Shown: piece by piece, positions 48,556 to 59,348 of the stretch | Layout of the letters: each line of letters starts with the position of its first letter | Position numbering within the stretch: the stretch's first letter is position 1 | NCBI GenBank assembly: GCA_954871525.1 | Contig: OX940861.1 | Coordinates: 11,454,842 to 11,518,841, forward strand | Direction of reading: 5' to 3' | From: Parietaria judaica | Lineage: Eukaryota > Streptophyta > Magnoliopsida > Rosales > Urticaceae | DNA: 64,000 bases | Made by a program: the position numbers and the translations under genes | Notes under the pieces: generated by a model | The model's input: the letters and a program-made list of their open reading frames with translations, nothing else | Databases searched by the model: none | What the model was told of the DNA's origin: nothing

Positions 48556-51500
48556 TCAAGAAGTGTTGGTATATTTACGTATAGCTTCAGTGATCCTCCC
48601 CTTGTCTCTGGTTGCAAACGCTTCCATCAAAGCCCCATCTTTATAGAAGTGGAAAAGTGGGACTGACTGCAAAACAATAATATTATTATGAGCAAAACAT
48701 GATGATCGATGACGCCAACAAAGAATCTAACCTTGATTCTGAGCCGTTCCGCGATCTCTGACTGCTCGTCGTATTCGTCAAGCACCTGAAGAAATATTAG
48801 CAGACATCTTATGATTTTGGGATAATCGATCTCGTAATGTCGTTTTAGTATAACGAGAAACCTAAATCTTAAGCGGAACTAAGCTGAATTAAGAGACTAA
48901 TTTACTTGAGCAAGTCTTCATGTTTTCTCATTAATCATGATCTCTTAAATAGACTATATATATCATTACACTTAATAGGAAAGACCGAAAATAAGAGCAT
49001 TTAAGTAATTTATTTATGGGTTAATTAACAAAATACCCATTTTTTGCAAACCTTTTAAAAAACTACCCATTATGGGTAGTTTTTTACACACACAATGGGT
49101 AGTTTTTTAAAAGATTTGACACAAAATGGGTATTTCGTACAATTTCCTTTTTATTATTAAAGTTAAATGAATTAAAAAATTTACAAAACATAACAAATAT
49201 AATATAATAAAACAAGTAATTAAATATTAAGGAATACGGAGAGTTTGAAACTTGCATCGCAAATATTTTAAATTCAAAATTCAACGACTTGAACTAGTTT
49301 TGCGCACATTGAGCAATCAATTGAGAATCTGTTGGAACTTGTAATACAAGTAATGAAATTTTATGATTTGCATTGTATACCTCTCTTTCACAAAGAGTCC
49401 CACATGGGTTGGAGACATGAATTTGGAATGGTTTATAAACCAATGGATTGAGCTAAGGGCTTGGGCCCTTAGGGTCATAGGATTTTGTGGATGAGGGAGG
49501 ACTCACCCAAATGCATCACCGAACTACCACACACGCGCGCGCGCGCCGCCGCCGTCCGGCCGGACGTGGCGAGGCGAGGCGCGGTGTGGTGCGTGCGTTG
49601 AGTATTCTGGTGCAAACATAATTCTTTTTGCCGAAATTAAAACTTTAATTACTTTTTTTGCGAAAATTATTTTCTGACGTGGAAAAGATTCAGTCCTACG
49701 CGTTTGGTTTGGTCAGTCCACGAACCCCACTTTCTCTCCACGTTCATTTTTCTTCCCGTTATTTTTCTGAACGTTATTTTCATAACGTAAATATTTTCTT
49801 CAGCTATAAATACAGTGCTCTGGTTCTCGTTTTTCACATCTCAAAAAATCGCAGAGCTCTATACAGTATTCCGAGCAAAATATTCCGAGGGTTTGAGTGA
49901 TTCCGATCGATACCGAGTGCACGGTGTCGGTCGAGACAGAATAGATCTGGGCTGTTTTATCCTGGGGGTGACGAGGCAATCACGAACTGCGAGCACCGAG
50001 GCAGAGCCGCGAAACACCTTAAAGAGAGCGACCTAGTCCGCGACTCAGCCTTCCCGGAGTTTTACGCTAACCTTTGTTTTGCAGGTACCCGAGTTTCGAA
50101 GTACGCAGCGACGAAGTATCCACAGGCGACAACAATTTTAAGGTGTCCGTTATCGCCATGGCCCACCCCGACGTTGCTGCTGCCGACCTCAACTGTCCCT
50201 TCAAGTTCGAAGGTGCCCACTTCAAGCGCTGGAGCCAGAAGATGCTGTTCTTCCTGACGGTCAAGAAGGTTGCCCATGCCACCACCACGGAGAAGCCCAT
50301 CCTTCCCGAAGAGCCCACTGACGTGCAGACCAAGGAGGTCGCCGAATGGGAGGAGGCAGACTTTCTCTGCAAAAACTACATCCTCAACGGCCTCTCCGAC
50401 GATCTGTACGACTACTACATCAACAACAAGTCCGCAAAGGAGATTTGGGACGCGCTCCAAAAGAAGTACGACACGGAGGAGGCTGGCACGAAGAAGTACG
50501 CTGTCTCCCGCTACCTCAAATTCCAGATGTCCGACGAGAAGTCCGTGGAGGCCCAATCTCACGAGCTTCAGAAAATCGCCCACGAAATCATCACTGAAGG
50601 TATGGTCCTTGACGATCAGTTCCAAGTTGCTGTTATTATTGACAAGCTGCCTCCTTCTTGGAAAGATTTTAAGAATACTCTAAGGCACAAAACCAAGGAG
50701 TTTTCTCTGGAGAGCCTGATCACCCGCCTTCGGATCGAGGAGGAAGCCCGGAAGCAAGACCAGAAGGAGGAGATCAATGCTGTCTCCAACAAGTCCTCGG
50801 CGGTTCTGAAGCCGAAAGGCAAACCTATGAAGAATCGGAACCGCGCGCCAAGCAACAACCAAGCGAAGAGTGCTCCGCCCCAGAAACCCCCCTCAGGTGA
50901 TTCGGTCCAGTTTGTTTGCTTCAATTGTAACAAGCCCGGGCATATGGCTCGGAATTGTAGGAACAAGCGTCGTCCTGCTCCACAGGCGAACTTGACTGAA
51001 GAACAACTGGTTGCCATGATTTCCGAGGTTAACCTCGCAGGTGGATCTGAGGGTTGGTGGATGGACACCGGGGCTACCCGCCACGTGTGTTTCGAGCGTG
51101 ACCTTTTCAAGTCATACTCGGAGGCGAAGGATAGGAAAGTGCTGCTGGGAGACTCCCACTCCACTATTGTTGCTGGCACCGGCGAGGTCGAGCTGAAGTT
51201 TACCTCCGGAAAAACGGTCGTCCTCAAAGACGTGCTGCACACTCCGGAGATGAGAAAGAATCTGGTTTCGGGCTACCTTCTCAACAAGGCAGGATTTACT
51301 CAGGTTATAGGGGCAGATCTTTACACTATTACTAAGAATAATGTGTTTGTGGGAAAGGGTTATGCTACTAATGGGATGTTTAAGCTTAATGTTGATGAGA
51401 ATAAAGTGAATTCTTCCGTTTACTCGTTGTGTTCTTTTAATGTTTGGCATGCTAGGCTTTGTCACGTTAACAAGAGGATAATTAGTAATCTAAGTAACCT

Positions 51501-54500
51501 AGATATGATTCCGAAATTATCGATAAATGATTTTGAAAAATGTGAATCGTGTAGTCAAGCTAAAATCACCAAAAAGTCGCATAAATCGGTAGTTAGAGAA
51601 TCAGAACCGTTAGATTTAATTCATTCAGATTTGTGCGAATTTGATGGTGTCTTGACTAGAAACGGAAAAAGATATTTTATAACCTTTATCGATGATAGTT
51701 CGGATTATACCTATGTTTACTTGTTAAAGAATAAAAGTGATGCTCTTGATGTGTTTAAAGTTTTCGTTTCGGAGATAGAAAATCAATTCGATAGGAAAAT
51801 CAAGAGATTTCGTAGTGATAGGGGAACCGAATATGATTCTGATCCGTTCGTAGAATTTTACAAATCGCATGGCATTATTCATGAAAAAAACCGCACCATA
51901 TTCTCCCGAGATGAATGGAAAAGCGGAAAGAAAAAATAGGACTTTAGCCAAATTAATCGTAGCTACATTGCTTAGTTCGGGTGCCGCTTCATATTGGTGG
52001 GGTGAAATTCTGTTGACTGTTTGCTATGTGTTGAATAGAATTCCTAAGTCGAAAAGTAGTATTTCTCCGTACGAGCTATTCAAGGGTAAGAAACCGAACC
52101 TGTCTTATTTTAGGACTTGGGGTTGTTTAGCTTATGTAAGGATACCAGATCCAAAGAGAAAGAAATTAGCCAGTAGAGCCTATGAATGTGTCTTCATCGG
52201 GTAAGCGGTAAATAGCAAAGCCTATAGGTTCTATGATCTGAAAAACCAAGTAGTTATAGAATCTAACGATGCCGATTTCTTCGAAGATAAGTTTCCATTT
52301 ATATCTAAGAATAGTGGGGGCTCGAGTTCTAGTTCTTCGACATTAGTTAGAGTTCAGGAACCTACTAGTGAGATAGAACCAGAAATTAGGAAGAGCAAGA
52401 GGGCTCGTACCGCTAAAGATTTTGGGTTAGAATTCCAAACCTACAACATAGAAGAAGATCCTACTAGTCTTCAGGAAGCCTTGTCTTCGGTAGATGCCAG
52501 CTTGTGGCAAGAAGCGATAGATGATGAGATGGATTCCCTAGAATCTAATAGGACTTGGCATTTGGTAGATCTTCCTCCAGGTTGTAAGGCAATAGGATGT
52601 AAATGGATCCTTAAGAAGAAATTGAAGCCTGATGGAACCATAGATAAATATAAGGCCCGCCTCGTAGCTAAGGGATTTAGGCAAAGAGAGAATGTAGACT
52701 TCTTTGATACCTATTCGCCAGTGTCTAAGTTCACCTCGATTAGGGTTCTACTTTCTATAGCTGCTTTGCATGATCTCGTAGTACACCAGATGGATGTGAA
52801 GACAGCTTTTCTCAATGGAGAATTGGAAGAAGAGATTTACATGGAGCAACCTGAAGGTTTTGTAGTTCACGGTCATGAGAACCAGGTTTGCAAACTTGAC
52901 AAATCTCTTTATGGTTTAAAGCAAGCTCCTAAGCAATGGCATGAAAAGTTTGATAACTTAATAGTGTCGCATGGTTTCAAAGTTAATGAGAGCGACAAAT
53001 GCATTTACTATAAATCAGAAAATGGTCTTTGCACAATTATCTGTTTGTATGTAGATGATTTGTTGATCTTTGGCTCTAACATCCATTTGATAAATGATGT
53101 GAAGAGCATGTTTTATGCTAACTTTGACATGAAAGATTTAGGAGAAGCTGATGTGATCTTAGGTGTCAAGATAACAAGGTCTGAAAAGGGACTTTCTTTA
53201 GATCAATCTCATTATGTAGAAAAGATCTTAAAGAAATACAATTACTTTTATTGTAAACCGGCTTGTACTCCCTACGATCCTAGTGTGAAATTGTTCAAGA
53301 ACACCGGTGACGGTGTTAGACAGAATGAGTATGCGAGCATTATCGGCAGCCTTAGATATGCCGCCGATTGCACTAGGCCCGATATAGCTTATGCTGTGGG
53401 ATTACTAGGCAGGTTTACTAGCAGACCGAGTTTAGAGCATTGGTATGCTATTGAGAGGGTGATGCGATATTTAAAGCGCACCCAGCACCTAGGATTACAT
53501 TACCAGAGGTTTCCCGCTGTCCTTGAAGGATACAGCGACGCTGATTGGAACACCCTTTCAGATGACTCCAAGGCTACTAGTGGTTACATTTTTAGCATTG
53601 CCGGTGGGGCCGTTGCCTGGAAGTCTAAGAAACAGACTATACTGGCCCAATCGACGATGGAGTCCGAGATGGTAGCACTAGCTGCAGCTAGTGAAGAAGC
53701 AGACTGGCTCAAAAGTCTGTTATCCGAGATTCCCTTATGGGAAACACCGATCCCAGCCATCTTGATCCATTGCGATAATACTGCAGCAATCGCAAAAGTT
53801 CAGAACCGTTATTACAACGGCAAGAAGCGACAAATTCGTCGCAAGCATAGCACCATTAGAGGATTCCTCGAGAATGGCGCTGTTAGAGTGGATCGTGTAC
53901 GGACTGATGAGAACTTGGCTGATCCTTTGACGAAAGGGTTAGCGCGAGAAAAGGTCTTAAAGACCACGAAAGGAATGGGACTACTGCCATTAGATTGATA
54001 GAGCACTAGTGGGGGCAACCCAACCTATAGACTGGAGATCCCAAGAAATAGGTTCAAAGGGTAATAACAACTCACTAAGTGTAAAGTAGTGAATCATGCT
54101 GATAACTTTTACAGTCCCACTCCTATGACTTATGTCAAAGCATGACATCCTGAAGCATTGAAAGGTTAAGCTGATTTCCAGCTTTTAATGATGTCTATAC
54201 TCTATGTTGAGTGGAGTACCGAGCTACAGGAGTACTCTTGATAGACTCACCTAAGTGAATGTGGAAGTGGGGCCGCTTCCTATGGAATTTGGCAAATTCT
54301 CTAGAGCGTTCACTGAACTGGGATAACGTGCACGGCTGTAATTGCACGGGCTTTACGAACTAAACCCTAGTAAAGTTATGTGTGAGATGTTGTCAGAGAT
54401 AGAGTTCAAAACTACGAGTTACTCTAGTATATTCTGAATCACCTTCACTACGTAAAGGTTCAAGCCGCCAGGCACCTTTGCTTAAGCATAGCTTTACACT

Positions 54501-55879
54501 GTTTTATCTTGCTCGATGAAAAATTATTTTTTATAGACATATTTTTTAAAATTTCAAGTGGGGGATTGTTGGAACTTGTAATACAAGTAATGAAATTTTA
54601 TGATTTGCATTGTATACCTCTCTTTCACAAAGAGTCCCACATGGGTTGGAGACATGAATTTGGAATGGTTTATAAACCAATGGATTGAGCTAAGGGCTTG
54701 GGCCCTTAGGGTCATAGGATTTTGTGGATGAGGGAGGACTCACCCAAATGCATCACCGAACTACCACACACGCGCGCGCCGCCGCCGCCGCCGTCCGTCC
54801 GGCCGGACGTGGCGTGGCGAGGCGAGGCGAGGCGTGGTGTGGTGTGGTGTGGTGCGTGCGTTGAGTATTCTGGTGCAAACATAATTCTTTTTGCCGAAAA
54901 GTTAATTGGTATTTTTGCCGAAATTAAAACTTTAATTACTTTTGCCGAAATTAATTTTGCGAAAATTATTTAGTCCTACGCGTTTGGTTTGGTCAGTCCA
55001 CGAACCCCACTTTCTCTCCACGTTCATTTTTCTTCCCGTTATTTTTCTGAACGTTATTTTCATAACGTAAATATTTTCTTCAGCTATAAATACAGTGCTC
55101 TGGTTCTCGTTTTTCACATCTCAAAAAATCGCAGAGCTATATACAGTATTCCGAGCAAAATATTCCGAGGGTTTGAGTGATTCCGATCGATACCGAGTGC
55201 ACGGTGTCGGTCGAGACAGAATATATCTGGGCTGTTTGATCCTGGGGGTGACGAGGCAATCACGAACTGCGAGCACCGAGGCAGAGCCGCGAAACACCTT
55301 AAAGAGAGCGACCTAGTCCGCGACTCAGCCTTCCCGGAGTTTTACGCTAACCTTTGTTTTGCAGGTACCCGAGTTTCGAAGTACGCAGCGACGAAGTATC
55401 CACAGACAACAACAGAATCATAATTAGAACAAATTCAACAGCAAAACACTTACATTGTGCTTCAGGAAGATGACGGAGGCTTCTTCGTCGCCAGCGCCGC
55501 GACACAGCTTAGCGAAGCCCTGCTCGATGTACTTGCAGCTCCCACAAGAAGTACGAAAAAAGTCAACGACGACCAGAGCCTTCGTCTCCTTGGCCTTGTC
55601 CAGAATCCTGAACAGCTCATCATCGGTCTTGATCTCTCTGACGCATTCCACGGGACAAAGGTCCTCGTCTTCGTCGGACGTCTCTCCTTGATCCCCGTAA
55701 GCTGCCTCGAACTTCACCGGCTCCACGCAGAGTCTGACCCTCTTCAGGCACAATCTGACTCTTGTGACACCACGAATCGAGCTCGAAAACGTAGATGAAG
55801 CTCTGGAGTTGAGCGGTCTATTTGAGCTTGTTCTGAAAGTGAAGAGCGCATTGGAGTGAAGAGCACTCTGCTTTTGCAT
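48556..55879 (-). CDS. chloroplast thioredoxin-like protein (Trx-like 4 type), 3 exons, first intron 6.7 kb
   Basis: Exons on the minus strand: 55879-55454, 48785-48732, 48666-48556; 196 codons plus stop with all phases zero. The N-terminus is rich in Ser/Arg with few acids (about 50 residues), a likely plastid transit peptide. The thioredoxin fold follows: ALVVVDFF, active site TSCGSCKYIEQG (CGSC, Cys 112 and 115), VIFLKHN | VLDEYDEQSEIAERLRIK | SVPLFHFYKDG with the cis-Pro at about 163. The three exons join into one continuous thioredoxin sequence, which is why I link them across 6.7 kb. That intron contains a complete copia element (49330-55414, opposite strand) and a palindromic MITE. Such proteins are plastid disulfide oxidoreductases with atypical active sites. 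Whether the intron is still spliced properly is unknown. Confidence 0.85.
49018..49148. repeat. short palindromic MITE, copy 2, in a thioredoxin-like gene intron
   Basis: The left arm has AAAATACCCATTTTTTGCAA and AAAAACTACCCATTATGGG; the right arm is the reverse complement, TGGGTAGTTTTTTAAAAG to AAAATGGGTATTTCGT. It is a relative of 3077-3206. The whole element can fold into a hairpin. Confidence 0.7.
49330..50134 (+). repeat. 5' LTR of copia element 2
   Basis: 805 bp. A TATA box (TATAAATA, 49805-49812) lies in the middle and would start element transcription near 49840. A CG/GC-rich simple tract (49535-49600) carries CGCGCG repeats. A good splice acceptor-like site, TTTGTTTTGCAG, lies near its 3' end (about 50083). 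Confidence 0.93.
50158..53998 (+). pseudogene. copia gag-pol polyprotein, two inactivating breaks
   Basis: From the ATG at 50158 one frame covers gag (UBN2-type: WDALQKKYDTEEAG, VAVIIDKLPPSWKDF), zinc knuckle CFNCNKPGHMARNC, protease WWMDTGATRHVCFE, and integrase (HARLCHVN, DLIHSDLCEF, FIDDSSDYTYVYLL, FRSDRGTEYDS). Near 51885 a run of A residues shifts the frame, and the old frame stops at 51939. The continuing frame (NGKAERKNRTL, GCLAYVR) meets a TAA at 52202-52204. Beyond it the same frame is open to 53998 with reverse transcriptase (KARLVAKGF, MDVKTAFLNGELEEEIYMEQ, YVDDLLIFGS) and RNase H (YSDADWNTLSDDSKATSGY, STMESEMVALAAASEEADWL). Gag and protease use GC-ending codons, integrase onward AT-rich codons. 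As it stands no full polyprotein can be made. Confidence 0.95.
53999..54566 (+). other. 3' untranslated part of copia element 2
   Basis: Non-coding DNA between the pol stop and the 3' LTR, ending in the polypurine tract AAGTGGGGGAT (about 54556-54566). This is long for a copia 3' leader but has no open frame of note. Confidence 0.8.
54567..55414 (+). repeat. 3' LTR of copia element 2
   Basis: 848 bp; TATAAATA at 55085-55092. It differs from the 5' LTR mainly by an expanded GGCGAGGCGAGGCG and TGGTGTGGTG tract and an extra stretch with TTAATTGGTATTTTTGCC. It could act as a promoter reading outwards, antisense into the first intron and exon 1 of the thioredoxin-like gene. Confidence 0.93.
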
Positions 55880-57314
55880 TGCACCATCCGCAGTGTAAGA
55901 GTCGCCAAAATGTTCTCGGTTTCTGAAGATTGCTTCTTTTTTTCACTTCCTCTACTTTGTATCTTGACCACCCTTATCTGTTCAAGGATACAATTTAAAT
56001 ACTCGATCAAGAGTCTAATTTAAGCTATAATTTGGACTTAATACAAAATAAGGTTGTGGTTACATAATGCTAAAAAAAAAAAAACTTACCCGACAAATAA
56101 AAGTTCAAAATAAATATAAATCCATGAGAGCTTCCTGTGATACATACATAATGCCCTTCAGAGATATATTATTTTGCAGTAAATTTAGCCACTTTCACGT
56201 ATAAAGCTATATAGTAGCGTTGTTGACTTAAAGATGCATCTTCTTTGGCAAAAATATCGACATTTGCAGTTGCAGATCATTATAAAAGCTCTTGAAGATC
56301 AGACCATTAAGCGAATAAAGAAAGAAATGGGTGAGACATTGGCTTACTTACTTGTATTGGCTCGTCTCGGTGATTGCGGTGTCTGATTCTCAAGAAAATC
56401 CAGTAATCAGGCGTGGCCACCCATACATATCCATATCTAATATGAACATCTATCTATCTATCTATCTATCACCACCATATCCTCCTGTCTTCACTGCCTG
56501 CTCCCAAAGTAATGGGCTTTCATGCACTGGGCTCAGGCCCAACAATATGCTTCCAGGCCCAGCCCAAACAATTGTGTTGACCGTAGAGGATTTAAAAAAA
56601 ATCTTACGATTTAGTATCAGTAAGTAGTGCTGTGCACGTCTACAACTGCATCGCACGTGGGTGGGCTGTACAGTGAATACTTAATAGTAGTTGTTCAATA
56701 ATCTAGCTACTTCATTAATACCATACCTGCCAAAATAAAATTATTTATACTATCTTTCCACCATAATAAATTCTGTTTTTTCTATATCCATGAAAGATTA
56801 AGTAAATAAAACTCACCCCAATATATATGTATTCATTTGCTCTTTTCTTTTCTTTTTTTTTTTAATCACTTTCTTTCTAAATTTGTATACAATACTCTTT
56901 TAAGAGGAAATAATAATTGTCAACAATATGAAGAAAATAACGAGCATTGGGAATTTGCGAATAACAAAGATTGGAAAGCCGAAAAAAAAAAAAAAACATT
57001 ATAATAAGAGAATAATGAGAAAACGAAAATTCACAAATATATGGAAAAACATTATTATCAATTTTATAAGAGAGCAAGTGTGACACTCTGGAAGCGAAGG
57101 TGTGGATAGAGAGTCCAAATCCCAAAAGCAGGTAAAAGTGACACGTCATCTTAGCCAAAGAGAGTTATGAACCCGAAAATAGGCATAGAGAAGAGTGCCG
57201 TAATTGGATGGTCGCAGTTAATTCGTCACCCAACCCAACGCAAGCCTCTCTCTCTGCAACTCTCCATATATATAAGGCGGTGGTGGTGATCGCTAAGCAT
57301 CGGCGAGGGAGAGA
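55880..57314. promoter_or_regulatory. divergent intergenic region between the thioredoxin-like and SCP2 genes
   Basis: The two genes start in opposite directions from this 1.4-kb region. It is AT-rich with poly-A and poly-T tracts and one (CTAT)n tetranucleotide run near 56452-56470. A CACGTG-like CGCACGTGGG is at about 56652. TATATATAAG (57266-57275) is the likely SCP2 TATA box. No promoter element for the thioredoxin-like gene is obvious. No other coding sequence was recognised. Confidence 0.5.
57266..57275 (+). promoter_or_regulatory. TATA box of the SCP2 gene
   Basis: TATATATAAG followed by GCGGTGG, about 40-50 bp before the start codon at 57315, implying a very short 5' leader. CT-repeat tracts (CCTCTCTCTCTGC) lie just upstream, as in many plant core promoters. 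Confidence 0.6.
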
Positions 57315-57954
57315 ATGGCGGCGATGAAGGCGGATGATCTGCTCAACTTGATGAAGGCTCACTTCGACACCGACGAGGGCAAACAGCTCTGCGACAAGAT
57401 CGGCCTCGTCTACCAGATCAACATCGCTCCCAAGGTAGACAGAGAGGAGAGCTTTCTCTTTCCATTTACTTTTACTGTTCCGACTCTTTAGGGTTTTTTT
57501 TGGTACTTCTGTTGTAGAAAATTGGAATCGACGAGACCAGCTACGTTATTGATCTCAAGAAAGGTGACATCACCAAAGGTTAGTCCTTCCTTGTTGTTGA
57601 TTGCGTGGGATCTGGATTGTGATTCATTGATTACGACTTGTTTATGAACTTTGGAACTTAAACCATGTTGGAATCTCCAGGGAAGCTGGAAGGAGCGAAG
57701 CCCGACGCCACTTTCTCCTTCAAGGACGAAGATTTCGTCAAAATCGCCATGGGGAAGATGAATCCCCAGATTGCTTTCATGAGGTTAGACATGTGCAACA
57801 AGTGTGTATCTCACCGACTTATGTTTTGGTTTCTATATATTTTGTTTCCCTTGTTGTGTGGATCAGGGGTATATTGAAGGTGAAAGGAAGCCTGAGCGCG
57901 GCGCAGAAATTCACGCCCGACATCTTCCCGAAGATCCCGACTGCGAAGCTGTGA
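57315..57954 (+). CDS. SCP2: sterol carrier protein 2-like (SCP2), peroxisomal, 4 exons
   Basis: Exons: 57315-57434, 57518-57578, 57681-57783, 57867-57954; 123 codons plus stop, the size of the single-domain plant SCP2. Conserved parts are MKADDLLNLMKAHFDTDEGK, LVYQINIAPKKIG, YVIDLKKGDITKG, ATFSFKDEDFVKIAMGKMNP and IAFMRGILKVKGSLSAAQKF. The C-terminus is AKL, a PTS1-type peroxisomal import signal. SCP2 binds and transfers lipids and acyl-CoAs and supports peroxisomal beta-oxidation and seed lipid mobilisation in plants. The gene is compact and shows no lesion. It is divergent from the thioredoxin-like gene. Confidence 0.93.
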
Positions 57955-59348
57955 GCAAGAGATCCTAATATAGCTGAAAGAAAATTGAGAGTTGCTCTTA
58001 CTATAAAATTATTGGTTCATAAATCAGAACATTCCATTCCATTCCATTTCAGTCTCTTAAATAGAATACTATTCTGCTGCTAATCGTCAATTCTATTCAT
58101 AATCGCCTCTTCTTCATTCGTTACATATTGTCTCTGTTTATTGATTGATGTGTTTCGTGAGCTTTATTGGTGGACCATTATATATTTTCTGAACTTGCAT
58201 TATTTATGCACTTATATCATTAATATTATTCGTGAAACATCAATGTACAATGTCCGATATTTATGATGATCTTGAAAGATGAAGCAAAATTAGATGAACT
58301 GTAAATGAAAAGGGTAAAGAGTGTAATTGAGGCAGTAAATGCCATTAATAGAGTTGTTGGGAGGTAGGAATTCGTACTTATAGTTATAGTGGTCGTTTGG
58401 CATCTAATTCTTCGACTATTTTACTGTTTGTGGACGTGGGTCCCACTTCTGATATCTCTCCCACGACGTGGTCACCATTATTGTGTCGTTTTTATCTACG
58501 TCGTTCTGGTGCCGTTCTTATGTCGTTTGTTTTTTTGTGGGTGTGAGATAACAGAGCAGCAAGTAACTCAAATTATCAAGCTAATAGTATTACATTTTAA
58601 TGAAAGAAAAAAAAAAACCCAGATATTTAGAAGAATAAAAAGCTAATTCAAAAGCATTATATGGTGTCGTTTTTAAGCTCGCTCCCATCCCATTACAACA
58701 TATTTTTCTAAAAGTATAGAAGGTTTTTTATTTTATTTTATCGGTAGACCAAAGTTGTGGAAGGATAATTTGCATCTCAACGAGCATTACATAGGGTGGG
58801 CATGTGGAAGACCAACAAGTTCAGCTTTTATTTCATGTATAAAAAAAAATTACATAGTTACGCTTAAAAGTATCTAAAATTAGGCCAATTGAAGCAACTT
58901 CCCCACGTTAATGACAAAAGAAAAGAATTCCCTTAATGTCCCTGTTTTATAAGCAATTAATATTGTATACTTAGAAAGACAACATTCAAATTGACCTAAT
59001 TCAAGAGCGCGACACCCAAATTGATGTAATTTTAGATATTTGTGCTCCAAACATCTCATAATTGATTTATTTAAGGCCGTTGATTTAAGTCAAGCTTTGT
59101 GGTTATACCGTAAAATCAGAATTATGTTGTCATAAATAAAAGACTAAAAGATCAGTTAAAGAGAGACTCTTGAACACGCTACCTTAAAAAAAAATTACAA
59201 GAAGGAAAATAAAATTCCAGTTTCTGATCATAATTTTCTTGACGAAATTTATAAGTTAGGAAAGAACACAAGACTTGTCACGAACTTTCCACATCGTAGC
59301 AGTGGTGTTGAATTGCCGAACATTAGGGTGACCAAATTAGTCTATAAA
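57955..59348. other. SCP2 3' flank and AT-rich spacer
   Basis: It starts with the 3' untranslated region (ATTCCATTCCATTCC near 58031). A short frame at 58389-58646 shows no domain and is probably chance. No further feature was recognised. Confidence 0.6.

Larger units (their letters stand above)
49330..55414 (+). mobile_element. Ty1/copia LTR retrotransposon, recent and nearly intact, inside a host intron
   Basis: The element is 6.1 kb, flanked by the perfect 5-bp duplication GAATC (49325-49329 and 55415-55419). LTRs are 49330-50134 and 54567-55414, both TG...CA. The first 190 bp of the LTRs are identical; by eye about five substitutions separate their last 440 bp, with indels in the GC and T-rich middle. 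A purine tract AAGTGGGGGAT precedes the 3' LTR. Downstream of the 5' LTR there is no TGGTATCAGAGC primer site. The gag-pol frame has one frameshift and one stop. It is antisense to the thioredoxin-like gene. Confidence 0.95.

Noticed and set aside
49815..50036. 73-codon open frame in the 5' LTR, with an almost identical one at 55095-55316 in the 3' LTR
   Set aside because: It is duplicated simply because the LTRs are duplicates; it overlaps the LTR leader and has no domain.
55457..55798. 113-codon plus-strand frame
   Set aside because: It is the antisense shadow of exon 1 of the thioredoxin-like gene, whose CGSC active site and splice junctions are clear.
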